Assembly: GCA_020348185.1 (NCBI GenBank)
Contig: CP070743.1
Span: 2,366,856 to 2,372,882 of the forward strand
Reading direction: 5' to 3'
DNA length: 6,027 nucleotides
Source of the DNA: Nitrospirota bacterium
GTDB taxonomy: Bacteria; Nitrospirota; Nitrospiria; Nitrospirales; UBA8639
Below are positions 1-5,313 of this stretch, piece by piece (position 1 is the stretch's first letter; each line of letters opens with the position of its first letter). The notes under the pieces were generated by a model. That model worked only from the letters and a program-made list of their open reading frames with translations, did no database searches and was not told the origin of the DNA. The position numbers and the translations under genes are program-made.

Positions 1-852
1 ATCGGCGATTTCGGTGATATGTTGTTCGAGAATCATGCGTAAATGGCTCCCTGCTCTGTAGTCTGCGGGCGCCATGAAATGTACCCGATCGGCATGTCGA
101 GCCAATTGGTAGCATTTTTCAAACGAACGGCGGCTTTGATCTGCGGGATTATACACGGCGACCGCAAAGCCGCCGTTTTTCTTCATGAGGGTAAAGCATG
201 GGACATCGGTCGGCCCATCGCCCACATACACCATGTGAGTAAAAGGAACTCGACGCACTTCTTCTGGCATGTGGTCATTGACATCCTGCTCCAAATCGAG
301 CAATCCCTTATTGACTCGAAAAAGGAACTGGGTTTTTTGGGTGTGGCTGATGGTTCGCCTTGGGAAACTGATATGGCCATCTTCCTCATCAAATTCGCAT
401 CCGAAAATGGCTTTGACATGTTTGGCGATCCGGCTCCCCTCGAGAATCGCTTTGAGCCCGGAACTGACCACATAGTGCTCTAAACGGATTCCCACTTCTT
501 CATACTTGCGGACCTTGACCAAATCTTGTAATTCATCGAAACATTCCGGCACTCCAGGGAAGAAAGTCAGATCGGGCCCCATCTCCTGCAAATCCTGATT
601 CGAAAAAGCCTTTATTGGCTCATGTTCAAGCATGCGTTTCATATAGGCGAGTTCCTGGTCGTACCCTTTATCTTTGATGAGAGCCGTACAGCTTGACCAA
701 AACTCTTTCGGGTCAATCCGCGCTCGCCGGAGAATGGTATGATCCTGCATATAGTATGGGCTCAACGTATGATCAAAATCATAGACGATGGCGAGGATGT
801 TTTGGGGGGGATGCATGGGTGGATCGACCCTCAAGGTTCCATCAAAAGCCAT
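1..852 (-). CDS. HAD-superfamily hydrolase (phosphatase-like), C-terminus cut by the left edge
   Basis: Seen: an open minus-strand frame of 284 codons running off the left edge. All HAD motifs are present. Motif I is DFDHT at residues 25-29, with D25 as the likely nucleophile and D27 as the general acid/base. Motif II is VVSSG at about 128-132. A motif III lysine candidate is K173 in TQKTQ. Motif IV is GDGPTD at 211-216. The roughly 100 residues between motifs I and II suggest an inserted cap domain. Known: this family carries out Mg-dependent phosphoryl transfer through an aspartyl-phosphate, usually as cytoplasmic phosphatases. The substrate cannot be read from the sequence. Start: the ATG at 852 is the first after an in-frame stop but lacks a clear ribosome binding site. 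An in-frame ATG at 816 has GAGGG 11 bases upstream and begins MHPPQNILAIVYDFD, so it is a real alternative. The gene starts 5 bases after the ATPase stop, so the two are probably co-transcribed. A seven-C run at 804-810 lies just inside the frame. Confidence 0.85.
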   Translation of the reverse strand, partial: MAFDGTLRVDPPMHPPQNILAIVYDFDHTLSPYYMQDHTILRRARIDPKEFWSSCTALIKDKGYDQELAYMKRMLEHEPIKAFSNQDLQEMGPDLTFFPGVPECFDELQDLVKVRKYEEVGIRLEHYVVSSGLKAILEGSRIAKHVKAIFGCEFDEEDGHISFPRRTISHTQKTQFLFRVNKGLLDLEQDVNDHMPEEVRRVPFTHMVYVGDGPTDVPCFTLMKKNGGFAVAVYNPADQSRRSFEKCYQLARHADRVHFMAPADYRAGSHLRMILEQHITEIAD

Positions 853-857
853 TCACG

Positions 858-1670
858 TTAAAAAATGGCTTTGACGAGTTCTTGAATGCTTCGTTGCATA
901 TCAGGGTCATCGGTGATGGGCCGGGTCACGGCCGCGTCACACGCCTGATGCGGCGCCACACCTTTTTGGATGAGGGAGCCTGCGTAAATCAGGAGCCGAG
1001 TGCTGACTCCCTCCTCTAATCCATGACTTCTTAAATTCCGAACTTTTTCACCGAGTTTGACGAGGCGGGTGGCGATGTCTTTATTTACTTTCGCCTCATG
1101 CTCAATGATCCGGCCCTCGATGTCTTTGGGAGGATAGGTGAATTCAAGGGCTAAAAAACGTTGTTTGGTGCTCTGCTTTAAATCCTTCAGGACGCTTTGA
1201 TACCCAGGATTATAGGAAATGACAAGCATGAACTCGTCCACCGCCTCGATGACCTGCCCTTTCTTCTCGAGGGGGAGAATGCGCCGGTCATCGCTCAAGG
1301 GATGAATGATCACCGTGGTATCTTTCCTGGCTTCCACAATTTCATCCAAATACACAATGGCGCCGTGCTTGATTCCTAAGGTCAGCGGACCATCCACCCA
1401 CACGGTTTCTTCACCTTTTAATAAGTATCGTCCAACGAGATCCGACGCGGTCAAATCCTCGTGGCAGGCCACCGTAATCAGGGGACGACCCAAACGATAG
1501 GCCATATATTGCACAAATCGGGTTTTCCCGCATCCGGTCGGACCCTTGAGCATCACGGGCATTTGGTTTTTGGCTGCAATGGTCAGCAGCCCGATCTCAC
1601 CATTCACTTCCTCGTAGAACGGTTCCTCGGTTAGCCGGTACTGTTCAATTCCAAGTTCTTGGCCCTTCAT
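858..1670 (-). CDS. CbbQ/NirQ/NorQ-family MoxR-type AAA+ ATPase
   Basis: Seen: 270 residues with a full AAA+ core. Walker A is GPTGCGKT (43-50) and Walker B is AIVYLDE (104-110). The sensor-1 region is ISYNPGYQ (151-158), an arginine-finger candidate is R171 in STKQR, and sensor 2 is STR at 223-225. The stretches TASDLVGRYLL, EARKDTTVIIHPL and LKDLKQSTKQRF are characteristic of CbbQ, NirQ and NorQ. Length fits the family (about 260-270). Known: these ATPases work with a VWA-domain partner (CbbO or NorD) to remodel a metalloenzyme, for example Rubisco activation or maturation of nitric oxide reductase. Neither target nor partner is in this window, so the client is unknown and I give no symbol. 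Start: the frame opens at GTG 1703, but ATG 1670 has AAGGA 10 bases upstream and gives a sensible leader behind the promoter-like sequence at 1718-1747, whereas GTG 1703 would sit almost on the transcript start. The HAD gene follows after 5 bases. Confidence 0.93.
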   Translation of the reverse strand: MKGQELGIEQYRLTEEPFYEEVNGEIGLLTIAAKNQMPVMLKGPTGCGKTRFVQYMAYRLGRPLITVACHEDLTASDLVGRYLLKGEETVWVDGPLTLGIKHGAIVYLDEIVEARKDTTVIIHPLSDDRRILPLEKKGQVIEAVDEFMLVISYNPGYQSVLKDLKQSTKQRFLALEFTYPPKDIEGRIIEHEAKVNKDIATRLVKLGEKVRNLRSHGLEEGVSTRLLIYAGSLIQKGVAPHQACDAAVTRPITDDPDMQRSIQELVKAIF

Positions 1671-1717
1671 CTGATACGAATCCTTATGATGGAATGATGG
1701 CACAATTGAGATTCGGC

Positions 1718-1747
1718 ATTATACTGGGGGGCTTTCAGTGAGGACAA
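1718..1747 (-). promoter_or_regulatory. Putative sigma-70-type promoter for the CbbQ-like ATPase
   Basis: On the minus strand a perfect -10 hexamer TATAAT (1718-1723) lies 18 bases from TTGTCC (1742-1747), which matches the -35 consensus at four of six positions. Transcription would start near 1711, about 40 bases before the ATG at 1670. The spacer contains a run of six C (1726-1731). The assignment is by consensus match only. It would separate the ATPase and HAD genes from the two genes upstream. Confidence 0.5.
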
Positions 1748-1755
1748 GCACCGGT

Positions 1756-2709
1756 TCATGGGCTGGCGATATAGCTGGCTATCATTCGACAGGGATGATA
1801 GGCGCGTTTTGATTTAGCCAGACTTGGGAGCCCGGAGTCATCCATCGTGTTGATATAGGGGTATTTCCTCAATTCCCGACAAAATTCTCTAAAAAGGAAC
1901 TGGGCCAGTCCGTAAACCGTTCGATCGGTCACTTCCAACAGCACACAAAACACATCCGGCGACCGTTCGAATCCGAAGGTGTATCCTCGAATCATCCCAT
2001 TCACCCAGGCTACCCGTCCCACGAGACCGAGCCCTTCGTAATGGTATAAGGCCGTCCGGTGTGCCGAGGCCGCATCTGCCATCATATAGCGAGCCAGAGT
2101 ACTGGTCTGCCGGTCATAGGGGAGCGGCGTTTCCTCCTTTTGAGCCATCCACCGCTGGAGTAAGGCCAGGCAGGCGTCCCGGTCAGGCACTCGGTACTGG
2201 GTATACCGAACCCGGTGCGCTCTCAGAAACCTGTTATAGGCGGCCCGCGGAGATTTATACCGATCCCCCTTCAGATTCACCAAATCTTGAGTCTGATACA
2301 GATAATCGGCGTCTTTTGACAGCAGTCTGTATCCCAATTGCTGAAACTCATCCTTTTGCTCTTCAGGAATATTCTCAATCCGAGTGACGCCAGAGCCCCC
2401 ATTTCGTGTCTTCATGAATTCCATCACTTGGGTCAGGACATTCTTGAGGGGACCGGGGGTTGAAGATCCAACCCAGGAGCATGGTCCCAGGGGAGGCAAC
2501 GGCATGTAGATGCCGTCGGCATACTCGGCAAATAGACACCACCATCCATCTAATTCCGCCCAGGAATAAGAAAAGAGCTCTCGCCAAATATAATGAGGGG
2601 GAAAAGCCCATGAGGCCAAAGGGGTTCGAGCACCGTGCTGTGTTAAGGCGACCACACGTTCTAAGTGGGGACGATCATTCAAGGTCAAGGGGGTTAAACT
2701 GAGAGTCAT
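1756..2709 (-). CDS. DUF2156 (phosphatidylglycerol lysyltransferase C-terminal-like, GNAT fold) protein
   Basis: Seen: 317 residues, soluble, with no signal peptide or membrane segment. DUF2156-like features are an N-terminal FSYSWAELDGWWCLF (46-60), a central DADYLYQTQDLVNLKGDRYKS (about 133-153) followed by an Arg/Asn-rich helix, and a C-terminal NTMDDSGLPSLAKSKRAYHP (287-306). Known: this domain has a duplicated acyltransferase (GNAT) fold. It forms the catalytic part of MprF, which moves lysine from lysyl-tRNA to phosphatidylglycerol, but stand-alone soluble members are mostly uncharacterised. The membrane flippase part of MprF is absent, so lipid lysylation should not be assumed. It starts at the ATG at 2709, overlapping the stop of the cysteine-cluster gene by four bases (ATGA), which suggests translational coupling and a shared role. 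The closest purine-rich stretch is AGGAA directly before the ATG. Its stop is 52-85 bases before the ATPase start. Confidence 0.82.
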   Translation of the reverse strand: MTLSLTPLTLNDRPHLERVVALTQHGARTPLASWAFPPHYIWRELFSYSWAELDGWWCLFAEYADGIYMPLPPLGPCSWVGSSTPGPLKNVLTQVMEFMKTRNGGSGVTRIENIPEEQKDEFQQLGYRLLSKDADYLYQTQDLVNLKGDRYKSPRAAYNRFLRAHRVRYTQYRVPDRDACLALLQRWMAQKEETPLPYDRQTSTLARYMMADAASAHRTALYHYEGLGLVGRVAWVNGMIRGYTFGFERSPDVFCVLLEVTDRTVYGLAQFLFREFCRELRKYPYINTMDDSGLPSLAKSKRAYHPCRMIASYIASP

Positions 2710-3338
2710 TTCCTATTAGATAGGAGTATTTGTGTCAATCGCGGCAGTTTTTGAAGGACGACGACATCCTCTTGGAATTCCATCACCAACTGATGATTGG
2801 CAGATAAGATTTTGATCATTTCGGGAGATTCTACCCTTTTCGCCATGGTTTGAGTAAAGGGATACAGGTTTTCCGGAAGAGCATAGGATCGTCTGGCAGT
2901 CGTCGGGTTGTTTGTTTTGATTTCTGCTAATGAAGATTGGTCACACAAGAACGGACACTTTGTGTCCCATCCCAGATGTACCGCAGACCCCCTTTTATCC
3001 CACATCATGACGAACGGATAAATCTGACAGTCCAGCGGCCTGACATCGTATATACGACAATGAGAGGTTTCAGGATCAAAGGCCGGACACAGATAGCCCT
3101 CACCGAATGGATTGGGTACCGCCTCGACCTGACTTCCCTGAGAATCAGAAAAATATCTCGCGTCAATTCCCTTCTCGATGGCCTGTTGAATTTCGGATGC
3201 GGTAAAAAATGGGCGAAAAGAGCTATCCCGTTCCGGAAATCGACAACAAACGTCACAGCTCAAACACACCTGCGAGGGTACAATCTGGGAGGCGCGAACC
3301 ATGGGGATGGTTCTGCCAGGCCTATTTGAGTTTTTCAT
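2706..3338 (-). CDS. YkgJ-family (UPF0153) cysteine-cluster protein
   Basis: Seen: 210 residues with nine cysteines in the family pattern. CLSCDVCC gives C25, C28, C31 and C32. Then come C84 (YLCPAF), C94 and C104 in HCRIYDVRPLDCQIYPF, and C128 and C132 (CPFLC). The phrase CRIYDVRPLDC is diagnostic. Known: YkgJ-like proteins are predicted to bind Zn or an Fe-S cluster through these cysteines; the biochemical role is not established, although a member-like protein is often found beside modification enzymes. The C-terminal 75 residues lack cysteines and are less conserved in appearance. Start: ATG 3338 is used. An internal ATG at 3302 (MVRASQIV) would remove 12 residues without touching the cluster, and neither has a strong ribosome binding site. 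It is the first gene of the minus-strand group, and its stop overlaps the DUF2156 start. Confidence 0.88.
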   Translation of the reverse strand: MKNSNRPGRTIPMVRASQIVPSQVCLSCDVCCRFPERDSSFRPFFTASEIQQAIEKGIDARYFSDSQGSQVEAVPNPFGEGYLCPAFDPETSHCRIYDVRPLDCQIYPFVMMWDKRGSAVHLGWDTKCPFLCDQSSLAEIKTNNPTTARRSYALPENLYPFTQTMAKRVESPEMIKILSANHQLVMEFQEDVVVLQKLPRLTQILLSNRK

Positions 3339-3371
3339 GATGATTTATCTCAAGCAGTGGATAAACCCCAT

Positions 3372-3399
3372 ATTATCGTTGGTTTTATTGGAAGGGCAA
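3372..3399 (-). promoter_or_regulatory. Possible promoter for the YkgJ-DUF2156 pair
   Basis: The minus strand carries TTGCCC (3394-3399), a 16-base spacer and GATAAT (3372-3377), which matches the -10 consensus at five of six positions. It would give a leader of about 25-30 bases before the ATG at 3338. The position in the divergent intergenic region is right, but the -35 box is partial, so this rests on pattern alone. Confidence 0.35.
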
Positions 3400-3423
3400 G
3401 AAATCGTGAAGGCCTCAGTTCCC

Positions 3424-3453
3424 TTGTCTCGCTCATTTGGGGCATGATACGAT
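3424..3453 (+). promoter_or_regulatory. Possible promoter for the ATP-grasp-like/Grx/KamA operon
   Basis: TTGTCT (3424-3429) and TACGAT (3448-3453) are separated by 18 bases. Each matches consensus at four of six positions. This is weak evidence, but it is the best pair I see upstream of the gene at 3541. It would start transcription near 3460 and leave a leader of about 80 bases containing the inverted repeat at 3468-3495. Confidence 0.25.
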
Positions 3454-3467
3454 CAACACGATTTAAG

Positions 3468-3495
3468 CCTTACCCAACCAATCTGTAAGGTAAGG
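3468..3495 (+). repeat. Inverted repeat in the presumed leader of the plus-strand operon
   Basis: CCTTACC (3468-3474) is perfectly complementary to GGTAAGG (3489-3495), with a 14-base loop. The same left arm can instead pair as CCTTAC with GTAAGG (3485-3490), because the right side is a tandem GTAAG repeat. It is not followed by a U-run, so it is not a terminator. It may be an operator or a leader hairpin, or chance. Confidence 0.35.
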
Positions 3496-3540
3496 GGCCA
3501 CCACTGTTTGCACGCCGCTTAACCCATACCGATAAGCCCA

Positions 3541-4989
3541 ATGTCTCAAACGCTAAAGGATTCTTTATATCCCGCTCTACAGACAGAAGAACCGACCCAG
3601 AAAGACCCGTCTGATCCCTATCATGCTATCCGAAACGTCCTTGTGGAGGATGGCCTGTTTGACGCGGAACACCCCAGTCTTTGGCGCATAGCCCGAAATC
3701 CCTTCCCTTTATCCAGAGACGAGCTTTCTTTCTTCCAGGACTTAGGCCACCACCTCTTAGCTTTTTACCGGGCCCTGAACCGCCTCTACTTCGAAAGTGT
3801 ACGGGGCCATCAGCCACCCTGGGTCCATTCCTATTTGGATCAGGGCAAACCCGAAGCCTTGCTTTCTTTTGCAAGGATGAAACGATTCCGGGACCTTGTT
3901 CCGGGGGTTATTCGTCCTGATGTGATCCCCACGGAACATGGAATGACGATCACCGAATTGGATTCTGTCCCTGGGGGCATCGGTCTGACTGGGAGCCTCG
4001 GGGGAGCGTATGAACAGCAGGGGTATCGGATAGTCGGCGGAAAGGAAGGAATGGTGAGGGGGTTTGCCTCAATGATTGGGGAGTTTGTCGGTAGTTCTCC
4101 CTTTCCTCTGGCGATTGTCGTTTCCGATGAATCGGAATCCTACCGCTCGGAGATGCAGTGGCTGGCCAACCGATTGTCACGAGAGGGGATTCAAGCTACC
4201 TGCGTTCATCCCAAGGATCTTGAATTTACTGAAGGAGGGTTATTCCTCCCGGAACAGTATCCGGACAGGGCTGTCTCCGGCCTGTATCGTTTTTATGAAC
4301 TCTTCGATCTCAAAAATATTCCAAAATCCGAGTTGGTGATGTACAGCGTTAAAAAAGGGAAGACTGTTGTCACTCCACCTTACAAACCCTGGCTCGAAGA
4401 AAAGTTGGCCTTTGCGTTAGTCCACCACCCAATGCTAGAACCATATTGGAAAAAAGTCCTTTCTCATGAAACAATTGACCTCCTGAGAAGACTCATGCCT
4501 CAGACGTGGGTGCTGGATCCCAGTCCCATTCCGGCGACAGCTATTATTCCGGGGCTCGAAGTGAATGGTCGGACTGTTTCCAGTTGGCGGGATCTTGAAG
4601 TGACGACTCAGAAGGAGAGGCAGTACGTGATTAAACCATCAGGGTTTTCGGAGTTAGCTTGGGGGAGTCGAGGTGTCTTAGTCGGTCATGATCTCCCTCA
4701 AACTGAATGGTCTGCAGGGTTGCAATCCGCCCTCGATTCTTTCTCGACAACACCATCTGTTCTACAAGTTTTCCATAAGGGAAGGCAATTCACACTGGAA
4801 TACTATGACGAGCAGAGTGAGAATTGGAAATCGATGACTGGTCGAGCCCGTTTGTCTCCCTATTACTTCGTCCACGGCGATCAAGCTGAACTCGGGGGCA
4901 TCTTGGCCACCGTGTGCCCAAAGGATAAAAAGATCATTCACGGGATGCGGGATGCCATCATGGCTCCATGCATGCCCTCCCAACAATGA
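3541..4989 (+). CDS. Uncharacterised protein, possibly ATP-grasp ligase-like
   Basis: I do not recognise a named family with certainty. Seen: 482 residues, soluble, with no signal peptide. RPDVIPTEHGMTITELD followed by SVPGGIGLTGSL (125-152) resembles the R-x-D, Glu-Leu/Asn, Pro-Gly region of glutathionylspermidine-synthase and related permuted ATP-grasp proteins. YVIKPSGFSELAWGSRGVLVG (362-382) resembles the ATP-grasp strand with its nucleotide-binding lysine followed by a small-residue-rich loop. Later FTLEYYD (417-423), GRARLSPYYF (434-443) and LGGILATVCP (451-460) could supply metal and phosphate ligands. Residues 188-275 look like an alpha/beta substrate-binding segment. Known: ATP-grasp enzymes join a carboxylate to an amine or thiol through an acyl phosphate. 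The assignment here is inference from short motifs. Start: ATG 3541 is the first start codon after an in-frame TAA, but the ribosome binding site is poor. It overlaps the next gene by ATGA (4986-4989), so its partner is probably the CPEC protein and then KamA. Confidence 0.85.
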   Translation: MSQTLKDSLYPALQTEEPTQKDPSDPYHAIRNVLVEDGLFDAEHPSLWRIARNPFPLSRDELSFFQDLGHHLLAFYRALNRLYFESVRGHQPPWVHSYLDQGKPEALLSFARMKRFRDLVPGVIRPDVIPTEHGMTITELDSVPGGIGLTGSLGGAYEQQGYRIVGGKEGMVRGFASMIGEFVGSSPFPLAIVVSDESESYRSEMQWLANRLSREGIQATCVHPKDLEFTEGGLFLPEQYPDRAVSGLYRFYELFDLKNIPKSELVMYSVKKGKTVVTPPYKPWLEEKLAFALVHHPMLEPYWKKVLSHETIDLLRRLMPQTWVLDPSPIPATAIIPGLEVNGRTVSSWRDLEVTTQKERQYVIKPSGFSELAWGSRGVLVGHDLPQTEWSAGLQSALDSFSTTPSVLQVFHKGRQFTLEYYDEQSENWKSMTGRARLSPYYFVHGDQAELGGILATVCPKDKKIIHGMRDAIMAPCMPSQQ

Positions 4990-5279
4990 ACCAAGTCACA
5001 ATGAGACTGTTCCATACCGAATGGTGTCCTGAATGCATGCTGGTCCGGGAAAAACTGGGAGAGCTGGCTCTTCCCTATGAAAGTGTCGTCGTTCCGGACC
5101 TTCGCCCCTTCCGCAAACAAGTGTACGAAGTCTCAGGCCAGTACTACGTGCCCGTGTTAGTAGATGGAGAGACGGTGTTAACCGAAACCGAGGATATTTT
5201 GGCATACCTTGATGAGTATCCCTTAGATCCGAAGACTGAAACCCTGCAGGAGTCTCAAAACCAGCAGTTGGGAAGATGA
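4986..5279 (+). CDS. Glutaredoxin/GST N-terminal-domain-like thiol protein
   Basis: Seen: 97 residues forming one thioredoxin-fold domain. The active site WCPEC (C14 and C17) follows the first strand. The cis-proline is in YYVPVLVDG (P56), and TETEDILAYLDE (66-77) matches the glutathione-contacting Ser/Thr-Glu-Asp turn and helix of GST N-terminal domains and glutaredoxins. Known: such proteins carry out dithiol or monothiol redox exchange, commonly with glutathione or another low-molecular-weight thiol, in the cytoplasm. There is no GST C-terminal domain, so it is closer to glutaredoxin than to a full transferase. Start: an upstream ATG at 4968 would add six residues, and one at 5001 would begin MRLFHTEWCPEC. 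I prefer 4986 because ATGA overlaps the upstream stop, but no start has a good ribosome binding site. The short tail after residue 80 is polar and probably disordered. KamA follows after 34 bases. Confidence 0.85.
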   Translation: MNQVTMRLFHTEWCPECMLVREKLGELALPYESVVVPDLRPFRKQVYEVSGQYYVPVLVDGETVLTETEDILAYLDEYPLDPKTETLQESQNQQLGR

Positions 5280-5301
5280 TACATACCAATATACCAATAG
5301 T

Positions 5302-5306
5302 GAGGG
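5302..5306 (+). promoter_or_regulatory. Ribosome binding site of the KamA-family gene
   Basis: GAGGG lies seven bases before the ATG at 5314. It is the clearest Shine-Dalgarno sequence in the plus-strand operon and fixes the start of the KamA-family gene. Confidence 0.7.
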
Positions 5307-5313
5307 CCCCTCA

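Noticed and set aside
43..483. Plus-strand open frame of 146 codons
   Set aside because: It lies wholly opposite the HAD gene, whose frame carries all four HAD motifs; the translation shows no recognisable domain.
693..1019. Plus-strand open frame of 108 codons
   Set aside because: It crosses the HAD-ATPase junction antisense to both genes and resembles no family.
1671..1703. N-terminal extension of the ATPase from GTG 1703
   Set aside because: It is kept as an alternative only: no ribosome binding site, too close to the putative transcript start, and the added residues do not look like family sequence.
2061..2387. Plus-strand open frame of 108 codons
   Set aside because: It is antisense to the middle of the DUF2156 gene, and its Pro/Arg-rich translation is typical of a shadow frame.
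2706..2709. MprF identity for the DUF2156 gene, tied by a lysine theme to the KamA gene
   Set aside because: The membrane flippase domain is absent and the genes are on opposite strands in different units, so a shared lysine pathway is not supported.
2937..3329. Plus-strand open frame of 130 codons
   Set aside because: It is antisense to the YkgJ gene, whose cysteine motifs make the minus strand the coding one.
3339..3540. Possible small RNA, tRNA or terminator in the divergent intergenic region
   Set aside because: I found no cloverleaf and no GC-rich hairpin followed by a T-run; only weak promoter-like pairs and one inverted repeat are visible.
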